From contig NZ_JACVFB010000003.1 of assembly GCF_014529945.1 (NCBI RefSeq), forward strand, positions 806,001-870,000: a DNA stretch of 64,000 nt, in the 5' to 3' direction. Shown here in pieces: positions 42,223-52,132 of the stretch (positions are counted from its first letter, which is position 1; every line of letters begins with the position of its first letter). Source of the DNA: Chitinophaga varians (GTDB taxonomy: Bacteria > Bacteroidota > Bacteroidia > Chitinophagales > Chitinophagaceae). The position numbers were made by a program, and so were the translations under genes. The notes beneath the pieces were generated by a model. The model did no database searches and was not told the origin of the DNA. It saw only the letters and a list, made by a program, of their open reading frames with translations.

Positions 42223-43137
42223 TCAGCTAAATGAACGCCGGTATGCCAGGGGTGTATGGTCGGTTTTGGTCCTGAATAACTTACTAAATGATTGCGGATG
42301 CTCAAAACCCAGTCTATAGGCTATCTCCGCTACGGAAAGCGCAGTGGCGCTGAGTAAATCCTTCGCGTAGTCAATGATCTTGTTCTGGATATACTGCTGT
42401 GTATTCAACCCGGTAAGGGAACGTAACATATCGCTTAAGTACCGTGGCGACAGATTCAGCCGGGCACTGATGAGCTGCACTGATGGCAGCCCTTCCTTCA
42501 ATCCACTGTTTCCGTTAAAGTAATCATCCAGCAGCTGGTCCAAAGAAGCTATCAGCTGGTGATTAACCGTCTTTCGGGTAATAAACTGCCGATTATAAAA
42601 CCGGTTGCTATAGCTCAATAGCAACTCCATCTGCGCCACCAGGATATCCTGGCTGAATTGGTCGATATTCGTTTCCAGCTCACCGGCGATGGTGGCGAAC
42701 AAATTCCCGATGATATCTTTTTCTTTTGCAGATAAAAACAGGGCTTCCGCCACGTCATAGGAGAAAAAGCCGTATTGACTGATCTGCTGGCCCAATGGAT
42801 AATTTCTGATAAAGTCAGGGTGAAAATACAACACACATCCTTCATAACTATCTGTGGTACCGGAAGAAATGACGATTTGCTTAGGCTTTAGAAAAGCCAG
42901 GCCGCCTTCTTCAAAATCATAATATCCCTGCCCATATTTTACCTGTCCGCTGAATTCTTTTTTAAAAGAAATCTTATAAAAATCGAGGCTGATTTTGGTT
43001 CCTTTTTCAAAAGTGTTGATTACTCCTTTACTATAATCTACCCATCCAATCAACGGATGTAACGGTGCAGGTTGTCCCAGGTAACGCATCAACTGGGAAA
43101 TGCTGCTAAAATGATATGTATCGGATTTATCCTTCAT
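42223..43137 (-). CDS. AraC family transcriptional regulator
   Basis: A 304-residue regulator with an N-terminal cupin-like sensing region (about 1-190) and a C-terminal AraC double helix-turn-helix (about 205-304): SVQLISARLNLSPRYLSDMLRSLTG, then AEIAYRLGFEHPQSFSKLFRTKTDHTPLAYR. It follows the SDR gene by 22 bases in the same direction and so probably controls it, perhaps through the inverted sites at 43916-44013. The inducer is unknown. Confidence 0.92.
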   Translation of the reverse strand: MKDKSDTYHFSSISQLMRYLGQPAPLHPLIGWVDYSKGVINTFEKGTKISLDFYKISFKKEFSGQVKYGQGYYDFEEGGLAFLKPKQIVISSGTTDSYEGCVLYFHPDFIRNYPLGQQISQYGFFSYDVAEALFLSAKEKDIIGNLFATIAGELETNIDQFSQDILVAQMELLLSYSNRFYNRQFITRKTVNHQLIASLDQLLDDYFNGNSGLKEGLPSVQLISARLNLSPRYLSDMLRSLTGLNTQQYIQNKIIDYAKDLLSATALSVAEIAYRLGFEHPQSFSKLFRTKTDHTPLAYRRSFS

Positions 43138-43159
43138 CTTTTCACCATACTAAATGTAC

Positions 43160-43900
43160 TTATTTTTGTGCTGAAGGACGAATGATGATGTCACCAATTT
43201 CCACCTCCTGAGGCTGACTAATAGCATACATAACCGCATTGGCAACAGCTTCCGGCGGAATCGCGCGCTGCTCCATATCCCGCTGCATGGCGGCTTTTAA
43301 TGTTTCATCCCTGATGTTTCCGATAAATCCTGTTTTGACAAAGCCGGGTGAGATCCCGGTGATCCTTACAGCACCGTCCGATTCCTGGCGGAATGCTTCA
43401 GCGACGGTGCGGACAGCGTTTTTGGTCGCTGCATACACACCTTGTGTGGGGACAATCTTAATTCCCGCAGTGGAGATAATATTCACGATATGTCCTGATT
43501 GTTGTTTTGTAAAAACAGGGATGGCGGCCGCCATACCATATAAAACACCTTTCAGGTTAATGTCGATCATTTCCTCCCAGCCTGTTACGTCTAACTCATC
43601 GATCCGGCCAAGGTGACAAACGCCGGCATTGTTCACCATCACATCCAATTTTCCATATTCATTTACTGCGAAATCCACCAGACGCTGCAAGTCGTCTTTG
43701 CATTTTACATCTGTTTCTAAAAACACCGCCTCGCCACCTTTATTATTAATGGTATCCGTCAATGTTTTCAGTTGTGCTGTCCTGCGGGCGCCCAGCACCA
43801 CCTTCGCGCCGTTGGCGGCTAATGTCAGTGCGGTGGCCTCTCCGATGCCGCTACTTGCTCCGGTAATGACGACAACTTTTCCTTTGATTTGATAGAGCAT
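43160..43900 (-). CDS. Short-chain dehydrogenase/reductase
   Basis: A 246-residue classical SDR: VVVITGASSGIGEATAL (cofactor loop), NNAG in VMVNNAGVCHLG, catalytic Ser in VNIISTAGIK and Tyr-x-x-x-Lys in GVYAATKNAVRT. The residues after the cofactor loop (LGARRTAQL) favour NADP(H). Substrate unknown. ATG at 43900 gives the normal N terminus; an in-frame ATG at 43933 lies within an inverted-repeat site and is rejected. First gene of an operon with the AraC regulator. Confidence 0.9.
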   Translation of the reverse strand: MLYQIKGKVVVITGASSGIGEATALTLAANGAKVVLGARRTAQLKTLTDTINNKGGEAVFLETDVKCKDDLQRLVDFAVNEYGKLDVMVNNAGVCHLGRIDELDVTGWEEMIDINLKGVLYGMAAAIPVFTKQQSGHIVNIISTAGIKIVPTQGVYAATKNAVRTVAEAFRQESDGAVRITGISPGFVKTGFIGNIRDETLKAAMQRDMEQRAIPPEAVANAVMYAISQPQEVEIGDIIIRPSAQK

Positions 43901-43915
43901 ATGTGACCTGATTAT

Positions 43916-44013
43916 TTGATTTAACCAATCCAATTACGATACAAAGTTCCATCACGCTTCTTTTCAAAAAGTAGCTCAACTGGTAAATATCGTAGCCGGA
44001 TTGGTTAAATCAA
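43916..44013. promoter_or_regulatory. Two 25-base inverted sites flanking the SDR promoter region
   Basis: TTGATTTAACCAATCC at 43916-43931 recurs as its perfect reverse complement at 43998-44013; extended to 25 bases the match is 22 of 25 (43916-43940 and 43989-44013). They lie just upstream of the SDR-AraC operon and could be looping or paired sites for the AraC-type regulator. Confidence 0.5.
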
Positions 44014-44026
44014 AACAATCCTATCC

Positions 44027-46018
44027 TCATGGAGCCAGACAGAAAGCAATAGATGCAGATGCATCATACTGGCTCTGACGGCCCACACCGTTAATTACTG
44101 TGGACGCCACATACAAAGATTCAGCAAATGCTGCTACACCAGGACAGGCGCCCAGCATGTCTGCCACGCTTTTGGTAAACGTTTCTGTGTGGAAGGTAGC
44201 CGGGAATAACGCGCCGGACGTGCCAAAATAACCATGGGCACCTTTGATGATACCAAAAGACCAGGTAGCAAATCCCTGTGGGTGAGAAGCGGTCCAATGC
44301 AGCTTCACAATATCTGCCGTATTAGTGTATTTCAGGTAACCGCAATTCGGATCTGCCGGTGTTATATTCAACAACGGTATGTCCATGCTGGCGATACACT
44401 GATCATTATTTACCAGCAGCGCATTGCTCATGGAAGACACGAGCACATGTGCCCCGTCGTAAAATTCCAGTTTGAGCGTATGTGCGCCATTGGGCACTGA
44501 TAAACTGTTCAACAGGCACCCCAGGTCGGTATTATAGTATACGAAAGCCGGATTATGGATGTTGTAGAACCCACTGATATCAGGCTTTTGCAGCTCGATG
44601 ATATCGTAATGTCCGTTCACCGGATTGAGGCGGAGATCATTCCAGGAATCAAAACGCGGGCTACCATCGATCAACACTTTGTAGTAGCGTACGTTGTTGT
44701 TCCAGGCATTGTAATGATCGATATTCACCGGCAACGTGCCTCCGAAAGGAGAATCTTTCGGGAACTGGAAAGGATAAGCAGGTTGTGTAGTGGTATCGGC
44801 CTTTCCGGCAGCAGTGATCAGGTTCCAGGGCACATAACCGATGCCTTTGTACAGCCAGTTGCCCGAAGTGGCGGTCAGCGTGTATTGGTCCACCTCATCA
44901 TTGCAACAGATGCAGTAGTTGCCCGGCTGTATCACCGCGATGCTGGACGGACGCGGGGCAGTGCCGCCAATGAATACGTTGACATTACCGCTGGTTTTGG
45001 TAACATCTACTGCGGAGATACGGTTGGCCGGATCCCGCTCTGCTACCAGCAGGCGGCTTTCGGTGTTGTCTGCCCAGGTCAGGAAGAACGGGGCTGTTAA
45101 TCCGCCTGCAATGAGTGTTTTAGTACCGGTAGCCAACGTAATGCGGCTGATGCCGGGTGTTCCGCCCTGTTCAGTAACGTAGGCGGTAGACAGATCGGCT
45201 GTAAGGGTTAAGCCCACGGCCAGATTAAGGCCGCTGTACAGCACTGTTTTGGTGCCGGTGTTCAGATCTACGCGTACCAGGTTACCGGGGTTGGCATATT
45301 CCACCACGTAAGCCTGCATATGCGCTTCGTCCAGCCACAGCTGCTGTGGCGTATTCAGGCCGGCGCATACCACCGCTGCGGCAGCACGATCTGCTGTAGC
45401 GAGATTCACCTTTAACACATTACCGGTACGTTCTGTGACGTAAGCGGTTTGTTCATTGGCGGTCACCGCGATATCTTCCGGCTGATTGTAGCCGCTACCA
45501 ATATGTCTGTAGATGGGATTCAGCTTATAAGTGACCCATTGTACGCTCAGATTATAACCATAGGTGATCACTTTTAATTTACAATAGTTACCTTCTTTTG
45601 TCTGCACGCAGAAAACGTCACCGTTGACCAGTTTATTCGTGGCATCGTTGTTACCAATTATCGGAGTGTTGCTGTAGGCGTAGGATTGCAAGGCAGCGGC
45701 TGTCACCAGATTAAAATCGGTAACGCCCAGATTGACAATGCGGGCATTGCCCTGAGGCACCATTTGTCTTTTAACGGCGTCGATCTGTTCCCAAAAGATA
45801 TCGGCGTTACCGCCGGAAGCGACATTGGTACCGGTTTCACAGTCAAACGACCAGGTACCTTTAATATCAACAGTGCCCTGGGATACCACCGTAGCGGCGG
45901 CCGGAGAAAGATCAATAGTGGAAATGAAGCCGCCGTATTCGACGAGGATAAGCTGGTTCCTGTTTTTCAGGTAGCGCGAACCTATCGCGCCAGCCAGACT
46001 TGCTGCTAACTTTTTCAT
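44027..46018 (-). CDS. Large beta-propeller (NHL/SMP-30-like) protein of unknown function
   Basis: A 663-residue protein. Residues 1-135 form a domain that I cannot name (NRNQLILVEYGGFISTIDLS, GTWSFDCETGTNV, EGNYCKLKVITYGYN). About 150-400 holds propeller-like blades (YNQPEDIAVTANEQTAYVTE, LNTPQQLWLDEAHMQAYVVE, LTADLSTAYVTEQGG). The C-terminal 260 residues look like beta-sandwich modules with several cysteines. There is no clear cleavable signal peptide. The ATG at 46018 (MKKLAASLAG) is preferred to an in-frame ATG at 46039. Monocistronic. Confidence 0.7.
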   Translation of the reverse strand: MKKLAASLAGAIGSRYLKNRNQLILVEYGGFISTIDLSPAAATVVSQGTVDIKGTWSFDCETGTNVASGGNADIFWEQIDAVKRQMVPQGNARIVNLGVTDFNLVTAAALQSYAYSNTPIIGNNDATNKLVNGDVFCVQTKEGNYCKLKVITYGYNLSVQWVTYKLNPIYRHIGSGYNQPEDIAVTANEQTAYVTERTGNVLKVNLATADRAAAAVVCAGLNTPQQLWLDEAHMQAYVVEYANPGNLVRVDLNTGTKTVLYSGLNLAVGLTLTADLSTAYVTEQGGTPGISRITLATGTKTLIAGGLTAPFFLTWADNTESRLLVAERDPANRISAVDVTKTSGNVNVFIGGTAPRPSSIAVIQPGNYCICCNDEVDQYTLTATSGNWLYKGIGYVPWNLITAAGKADTTTQPAYPFQFPKDSPFGGTLPVNIDHYNAWNNNVRYYKVLIDGSPRFDSWNDLRLNPVNGHYDIIELQKPDISGFYNIHNPAFVYYNTDLGCLLNSLSVPNGAHTLKLEFYDGAHVLVSSMSNALLVNNDQCIASMDIPLLNITPADPNCGYLKYTNTADIVKLHWTASHPQGFATWSFGIIKGAHGYFGTSGALFPATFHTETFTKSVADMLGACPGVAAFAESLYVASTVINGVGRQSQYDASASIAFCLAP

Positions 46019-46203
46019 GATGTTGGGGTTTAAGCACAACGAGGTAATGCACAGGCGTACCTTGTAGTTTTTGGAGTTTTGGGGTAAAGTGAACTGTATG
46101 CTGTTTTCCGGAAACTGCGATACGAAATTACAGCTTCAGCAACACAAAAAGCGCTCTGTAAATACGCATTCTTCGATTACGTATATACACGCAAACTATA
46201 ATA

Positions 46204-47235
46204 TCAGAGAGAGGCCCTTAGCCGGAGCCGGAAAGGGACTTCCATATGCGCCACCGAACGCTCCAGCACCAGCCTGGCGGCCAGTTCTCCCATCTGCTGA
46301 AAATCAGTGGAGATGGTGGTGATACCATTGAGAATAATACGTTTCAGCGGGGTTTCATTGTAGGAAATCACCCCTACCTGCTCCCCTACCGTCAGCTCCA
46401 AAGCGTTGATCTTTTCTATCAGTTTTACCAGATCATCTTCCATCAGCGTAATATATACTTCGCCGGCATCTACCGGTTCATCTGCCGCATCGTGGAGGAT
46501 CTTATAGGAGAATGCATAATCCTGGCAAAAGCGGGTAAATCCGGTCAACAACTCTGACGGAATGTAACAGTCATCGGGGAAGATGATCTTCAGCGTATGA
46601 TACTTACTGAGCGCCGGACGTGCCTCCCGCAGGGCATTGTAGATGTCTTCCTCAAAATTTTCAAACACCGCGCCAAAGTCGCCGGTGATGCCATCTACCT
46701 TCTTATCCAGGATTACCAGTTTGTCTTTGGGTAAGGTATTGATGATCGCATGTGCTTTCTCCCCTCTTTCTGTAAAATGGGGGATGATCACGTAGTAGGA
46801 ATAATCTTCCCTTTTATTGGTCAATAATTTTTTGAACAGTGCATAATCATTGTTGTAGACATAAAAATCTACTGCCACCTGATCGCCCAATGCGGCCATG
46901 AAAGCGTCGTACACGATTTTTTTGTGCGCACTCAGTTTATTGAACAACAGAAATATGCGCGGTATGGCCGGCACTTCGTTGTCAGGAATAAAATACCCCT
47001 TTCCCGGTACGGAGCCGAGCACACCTGTTTTTTTCAGATAACGATATCCTTTCTCTGCCGTGTCCCGGGAGATATCCAGTTCAAAGCTCAATTCATTGAT
47101 AGAAGGCAGCACGTCCGCTGGTTTGATCTGTCCGTTCTCCAATCCTTTCAGAATAGAATTGGCCAGCTGCAGGTATTTCGGCGTAGCCGAATACTCATCT
47201 ATCACGATCAGGTCTATCAGTCTGGGTACTTTCAT
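46204..47235 (-). CDS. GntR-type regulator with LacI-like sugar-binding domain
   Basis: A 343-residue regulator with an N-terminal GntR winged helix (ILKGLENGQIKPADVLPSINELSFELDISRDTAEKGYRYLKKTGVL region, residues 28-75, with KGYFIP) followed by a periplasmic-binding-protein-like effector domain (about 90-335) as in LacI. It is the last gene of the rhamnose operon, three bases after the GH78 gene, and is the likely rhamnose-responsive regulator of it. Confidence 0.85.
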   Translation of the reverse strand: MKVPRLIDLIVIDEYSATPKYLQLANSILKGLENGQIKPADVLPSINELSFELDISRDTAEKGYRYLKKTGVLGSVPGKGYFIPDNEVPAIPRIFLLFNKLSAHKKIVYDAFMAALGDQVAVDFYVYNNDYALFKKLLTNKREDYSYYVIIPHFTERGEKAHAIINTLPKDKLVILDKKVDGITGDFGAVFENFEEDIYNALREARPALSKYHTLKIIFPDDCYIPSELLTGFTRFCQDYAFSYKILHDAADEPVDAGEVYITLMEDDLVKLIEKINALELTVGEQVGVISYNETPLKRIILNGITTISTDFQQMGELAARLVLERSVAHMEVPFRLRLRASL

Positions 47236-47238
47236 ATC

Positions 47239-49491
47239 TCAATAAGTTTCAAAGACATATTTACCTTTTGCTAACGTCGTAAAAAGCATATAGCCGTTCT
47301 CGATACCGATCCAGGATATACCTCTTATGGGTACAAAACCGCCACCAATAAAGGCTTCCTGGCCATTTATCTTCACTACCTGCTCCGGCTGGTAAGGAAC
47401 GGCCACAAACACCTGTGTTCCGAGCTGTGTGTTCAGCTCCAGTTTCACACCGTAACCGGTTTTCGTATACTGCACGGCTATACGTCCTTTTATGGTTTCA
47501 AGAGAGCAGCCGACAGCAGACAATCCACCCGGCATTGGCTTCACGAGGTACCGTTCGTATCCGGGTTTCAGGGGTGTTACACCACTTGCGTATTGCGACA
47601 GTAAAGTAAGCGGTCCTCCGGACCACGCATGGTTATTGGTTCCGCCTTTATTGTCATCAAACAGTTCATTGAGTGTGGTGTAGTGGTTATCGATCATTAC
47701 CTGGTAGCGCAACTTCATTCTCTCCAAAGCGTCTTCAGGCGCCTCCATAACAAACAGACTTTCCAGCACATATTTTTCCATATAAGGACTCGCATGGCGG
47801 GCTGTCTTCAACAACCGGATAATGGCAGGATAATCGGCCTTATACGCTATGCCGGCGATAACCGCCATGGCGTTGGCACGGTCGTCGGTTTCCCCCTGGT
47901 AGTCCGGCGAACGGAAAACACCCTCACGGAGGCAATATCGCCGTGTGGCGTTACGCACCCGCAGTATCTGCTGCTCCAATTGTGTAGCATAGGCGTTATC
48001 GTTATACAGGATTGCCATGGTGGCCAGCGCTTTTGCCGCCACGATATACCAGGCATTGTCCAACAATGAAGCATCGATATTGGCGCCCCAGTCGGGCAGG
48101 TCCCATCCGCCTTTGCGATGGATGATCATGCCGCGTTCATCTGTCTTCCACAGCGACAGATATTTTTTTACCGCAGGATATACGTAACGCATCGTCGCGG
48201 TATCGCCGGTGTATTGGAAGTAGGTGTCTATGCCATGAATAGCGGCCAGCATTTGTTGCGGCAGTTCCTCTCGCCAGTTGCCAGCCGGTATGGGAGCATA
48301 GAGGCTGCTGTCCGGCGCCTGCCAGTCAACCAGATTTCGTATAGCCTTTCGGGATAACTGATTGGCATTTGTATCCAATGCGTAGAACGTTTCGCCTATT
48401 TCAGTGGCCACATCGCCCCACCAGAGCGCTCTTTCCCTGTCGGGGCAGTCGAAATAATTATCCCGCATGTTAACGTACAACGTACGTTGCGCTTTCTGCC
48501 ACAGTGTATTCAATGCTGTATCACTGGAATGAAAGGTACCTGTCAGCTTCGTATCATAGCCACTTTCACGGTATTGCAGGGAGATGATTTTCACGGCCCG
48601 CGGCATCACATATTGCACGAAATGTCCATTCATCCAGGCTGGGGTTTCGAACGACTGCTCACCTTCCCGGGTGATATATTCCGTGCGAACACTGGCCAGT
48701 TCGGGGTTTCCGGCCGTGAGATAATTATCCGTCAGCAGTTGTATTTTCACGCCTGCCGGCGCAGTGATTCTAAATGCCGGTGTCACCTGCGCATTATAAG
48801 GCAGACGGCAGATCAGTGTATCTCCTTTTCTCACCGGTTCTCCGATATAATTTTTCAATTCAGCTTCCCGGAAGAAGGGAATGTCGCGTTGTACCAGTTT
48901 GTTCCACGGCGCCACCGGTGGCACACCGAAATCCATTACCGGCTGCCAGGCTGCATGATCTGCCTTAGCTGCATCAAAGCCCACATTCGTTTCTGCGAGG
49001 CGGAAGTTGGGTTGTATTCCTGCCGGATTGTAATATTCCGTCATCCGGCGGGCTTTCCAGGACGTATTGCTGTTGAAGGCAGTGTCCTCACATTGAAACA
49101 GTAATCCATTACGACCGCTGTTTTTGTGGGCAAACCCTTCTTTTCCCCAGAACCAGGTGATCACTGTAATTTCGTTTTCTCCTTTTTGCAGAAAAGGGCC
49201 GATATCTATCTCGTCGTAATAAGTGTCTTGCGGATTAGGGCCACGTTTTAGTTGCCCCTCCCGGACAACTGTTCTGGAATTGACCACCAGCGTGTATTTA
49301 CTGTCGGTGGCGATGCGGACAGTCACCTGTTTTTCCTTTGTGCTCCGCACCGCTTTCTGCGTATAGGCGATCCATTGATTGGGTGTGGATATCGTGTCCA
49401 GTCCTATCCAGTGGGCTGTCCATCGTTCCTGTGCCCGGATACCCAGCGGTACCAGGAGCAACAAAAGCAGTATATATTTTTTTATCGGCAT
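47239..49491 (-). CDS. Alpha-L-rhamnosidase (GH78 family)
   Basis: A 750-residue exported enzyme with signal peptide KKYILLLLLLVPLGIRAQ. N-terminal beta domains (carbohydrate-binding, about 25-330) precede an (alpha/alpha)6 barrel with the GH78 acidic motif DCPDRERALWWGDV and a downstream Glu in TLNELFDDNKGGTNNHAW, then a C-terminal beta-sandwich. It should release L-rhamnose from plant or bacterial glycans in the periplasm to feed the operon's enzymes. ATG at 49491 fits the signal peptide; ATG at 49500 is also possible and overlaps the kinase gene. Confidence 0.87.
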   Translation of the reverse strand: MPIKKYILLLLLLVPLGIRAQERWTAHWIGLDTISTPNQWIAYTQKAVRSTKEKQVTVRIATDSKYTLVVNSRTVVREGQLKRGPNPQDTYYDEIDIGPFLQKGENEITVITWFWGKEGFAHKNSGRNGLLFQCEDTAFNSNTSWKARRMTEYYNPAGIQPNFRLAETNVGFDAAKADHAAWQPVMDFGVPPVAPWNKLVQRDIPFFREAELKNYIGEPVRKGDTLICRLPYNAQVTPAFRITAPAGVKIQLLTDNYLTAGNPELASVRTEYITREGEQSFETPAWMNGHFVQYVMPRAVKIISLQYRESGYDTKLTGTFHSSDTALNTLWQKAQRTLYVNMRDNYFDCPDRERALWWGDVATEIGETFYALDTNANQLSRKAIRNLVDWQAPDSSLYAPIPAGNWREELPQQMLAAIHGIDTYFQYTGDTATMRYVYPAVKKYLSLWKTDERGMIIHRKGGWDLPDWGANIDASLLDNAWYIVAAKALATMAILYNDNAYATQLEQQILRVRNATRRYCLREGVFRSPDYQGETDDRANAMAVIAGIAYKADYPAIIRLLKTARHASPYMEKYVLESLFVMEAPEDALERMKLRYQVMIDNHYTTLNELFDDNKGGTNNHAWSGGPLTLLSQYASGVTPLKPGYERYLVKPMPGGLSAVGCSLETIKGRIAVQYTKTGYGVKLELNTQLGTQVFVAVPYQPEQVVKINGQEAFIGGGFVPIRGISWIGIENGYMLFTTLAKGKYVFETY

Positions 49492-49492
49492 A

Positions 49493-50815
49493 TCAGGCAT
49501 AGTGTTTCAGTTGCACCAGATCGGCAGGCACGGGTTGGGTATTCCAGCTGTCATGTATGACCAGTGCGGCGCCCATGGCAGATGCCTGGGATACGGTGGC
49601 AGCATATACGTCCATCTCCGGGAAAGCCGCTGCCAGCAACTGCATGTAGATGTTGTTACGGGCAAAGCCACCATCCACAAAAAGCCGCTTCACGGTGGTA
49701 TGGCCTAATACCAACCGGGTGGCATACTGTTGCTGCCTTACCAGCATCATGATCAGATGGTGATAGGCGATCGCACTGTTTTCATAACGCGACATTTCCA
49801 AAATACTAAATTCCGGTGACTGTGCTAACAGCGTGGTGATCTGCGGATCATAGGGTAGTGCTTTAAAATGCTGCGGATCTTCATTAAAAAAAGCCGCTAT
49901 CTGCTGTACCGCCGTTTCATGGGCCTGACCTGCAAACAAACGGGAAGCTTTTACGGGAAGCCCGTCGTAGCGAACGTAACAAAGACAGTCCTCCTGCAAT
50001 GCTGTCGTCGTCAGCGGTTCATGATTGAACGGATTCATGCTGATACACCAGGTGCCGGTCGACAGTAATACAAACGGCTCCCGGAACTGTAGCAGGTAGG
50101 GCACCAGGGCGGCGGAGCTGTCATGTATGCCCACGCCTATACGCAGAGGGTGCTGTTGTATCTGTACGGGAGTGGTTTGGGTGGTGGGCGCAATGGGCGG
50201 TAACTTATCGAGCCATCCTTCCTGCGCCACCCATGCATGATACTGTTGCCGTGTAAAATCCCACAGGCCTGTATGGCAACCGATGCTGGTCATCTCTGAA
50301 ACTGGCTGTCCGGAAAACAGATAGCTAAGAAACTGCGGCAGGTGCAGTGAGTAACGGGTACGGCTAAACAGTGATGGCTGACAATGCTGTATACGATAGA
50401 GTTGCAAACCTGAATTCAGGCTCCCCAAGGCTGGCGAAGCCGTTTGGTGGGAGAACGATTCCCGACCACCATAAGCCGCATAAAAGCGATTGGATAATTC
50501 TTGCGGATATGGTTTCAGGTAGTTGTACAAAGGGCCTGCCGGCACACCTGCTGCATCGACGTACACGAGGCTGGCGCCATAGGCAGATATGTTCAGCGCC
50601 CTGACTTCAAAGTTCTCCATCGCTAGTACCGCTGCCAGTTGCTGTTGCATATTACGCATGAGCAACAGCAGGTCTTCACAGGGATCGCCGGTATCATCTG
50701 TCGTTTCCTGCATGCAGGTTTGCTGCTCAAAAACAATGTGGTATTGTTCATTGAGCAGCAACAGTTTTTTATTGGTTTTGCCTATATCAAAAACAGCTAT
50801 AACGGGAACGGGCAT
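49493..50815 (-). CDS. rhaB: FGGY-family carbohydrate kinase, probable rhamnulokinase
   Basis: A 440-residue FGGY kinase: FDIGKTNKKLLLL (phosphate 1 loop), GIHDSSAALVPYL with the catalytic Asp, STGTWCISMN and FVDGGFARNNIYMQLLA (adenosine region). In this operon it should phosphorylate L-rhamnulose to the 1-phosphate. L-fuculose is the main alternative by family, but the isomerase and rhamnosidase on either side argue for rhamnulose. Confidence 0.85.
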   Translation of the reverse strand: MPVPVIAVFDIGKTNKKLLLLNEQYHIVFEQQTCMQETTDDTGDPCEDLLLLMRNMQQQLAAVLAMENFEVRALNISAYGASLVYVDAAGVPAGPLYNYLKPYPQELSNRFYAAYGGRESFSHQTASPALGSLNSGLQLYRIQHCQPSLFSRTRYSLHLPQFLSYLFSGQPVSEMTSIGCHTGLWDFTRQQYHAWVAQEGWLDKLPPIAPTTQTTPVQIQQHPLRIGVGIHDSSAALVPYLLQFREPFVLLSTGTWCISMNPFNHEPLTTTALQEDCLCYVRYDGLPVKASRLFAGQAHETAVQQIAAFFNEDPQHFKALPYDPQITTLLAQSPEFSILEMSRYENSAIAYHHLIMMLVRQQQYATRLVLGHTTVKRLFVDGGFARNNIYMQLLAAAFPEMDVYAATVSQASAMGAALVIHDSWNTQPVPADLVQLKHYA

Positions 50816-50843
50816 GTGGAATTTATTTATACGGCGGGATGTT

Positions 50844-52118
50844 TTACAACCCGGTGGCGATGGCAGTTTTACCTCTTTCGCGGACCAGCTGTTCGCGCAC
50901 TTTTGTTTGTCTGAAAACAGCCAGCGGGTCCAGTGCGCCGCCGGCGCGGAGACGGGCTTCTGCGATCAGCGGCCTTACATCGGTGCGGAAAGCATTTTGC
51001 AGTATTTCCTGCGCCAGTACCGTATCGTGATTATTTTGCGCGGCGGTGAGCTGCTCACGGTCTACCAGCAAGGCCTGCGCGTAGGCGATGCGGATTGCTT
51101 CCACTGACTGCAGCAGGTCTTCCAGCGGGTCTTTCACATTATGACTGGCGTCGATCATCCAGCCCATGTCTGTGGCGTGTTGCATATGCCTGGCATCCAT
51201 GCCGTCTATCAGTTCATTGAAGATGAGAAACAGCTGATAAGGCCGGATGCTGCCCACCGTCAGATCATCATCGCCGTACCTGGAATCGTTGAAATGGAAG
51301 CCGCCCAGTTTTCCTTCGCGGAGCAATAAGGCCACGATCTGCTCGATGTTGGCGTTGGGCAGATGATGTCCTAAATCCACCAGGGTGAAAGCTTTCGGCC
51401 CCAGTTTGGAAGTATATAGGAGCGACTGGCCCCAGTCGCCCACCGTCGTGGAGTAGAAGTTAGGTTCATACGCTTTGTATTCTATCAGCAGTTTCCAGTC
51501 GTCCGGCAGCGCCTGATAAATTTCACCGAAGCTTTCCAGCGCATGGTCAAAAGCGCGGCGGAAATTGAGCTGACCGGGAAAGCAGGAGCCATCGCTCAGC
51601 CATATGGTGAGGGCTTTGGAGCCCAGGTCGCGGCCGTATTGTATCACTTCCAGGTTATGTGCGATAGCCTGCTGACGTGTATGCTTGTCCGTATGAGCGA
51701 GGGAGCCGAATTTATAGCTGTGTTCCTGGCCGGGCTGGTCCTGGAAGGTATTGGAGTTCATGGCATCGAATGCCAGTCCCAGCTGGGAGGCCACTGCGCG
51801 GATATGTGCCGCGTTGGAGGGGATGTCCCAGGGGATGTGCAGGGAAACAGCGCCGCTGCCGCGATTGAGTGCATGCAGGAGGCCGATATCTTCCAGTTTC
51901 TCTTCCAGCGAGCGGGGTTCGCCGCCGCCCGGGAAGCGGCCGAAGCGGGTACCACCGGTGCCGAGGGCCCAGCTGGGGATGGCTACCTGGAAGGCGGTCA
52001 GTTTGCTGATGATGTCTTCTGTATGTGGTATTTCCTGTCGAAGGAACTGAAGCCTGCGTTGGTGCGTTGCCGTGAGGGACCCGTTACCCGCCTCGATCCG
52101 ATGTTGGTCTATCTGCAT
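50844..52118 (-). CDS. rhaI: L-rhamnose isomerase (RhaI type)
   Basis: A 424-residue xylose-isomerase-like TIM barrel. It shows SWALGTGGTRFGRFPGGGEP, SLHIPWDIPSN, WLSDGSCFPGQ, LIEYKAYEPNFYST (metal Glu), LVDLGHHLPNANIEQ (metal Asp, His) and FHFNDSRYGDDDLTVGS (metal Asp and catalytic His). These match the Pseudomonas stutzeri-like RhaI and not the E. coli RhaA sequence. It converts L-rhamnose to L-rhamnulose in the cytoplasm. 14 bases after the aldolase gene. Confidence 0.9.
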   Translation of the reverse strand: MQIDQHRIEAGNGSLTATHQRRLQFLRQEIPHTEDIISKLTAFQVAIPSWALGTGGTRFGRFPGGGEPRSLEEKLEDIGLLHALNRGSGAVSLHIPWDIPSNAAHIRAVASQLGLAFDAMNSNTFQDQPGQEHSYKFGSLAHTDKHTRQQAIAHNLEVIQYGRDLGSKALTIWLSDGSCFPGQLNFRRAFDHALESFGEIYQALPDDWKLLIEYKAYEPNFYSTTVGDWGQSLLYTSKLGPKAFTLVDLGHHLPNANIEQIVALLLREGKLGGFHFNDSRYGDDDLTVGSIRPYQLFLIFNELIDGMDARHMQHATDMGWMIDASHNVKDPLEDLLQSVEAIRIAYAQALLVDREQLTAAQNNHDTVLAQEILQNAFRTDVRPLIAEARLRAGGALDPLAVFRQTKVREQLVRERGKTAIATGL

Positions 52119-52132
52119 ACAAACAATTTTTA

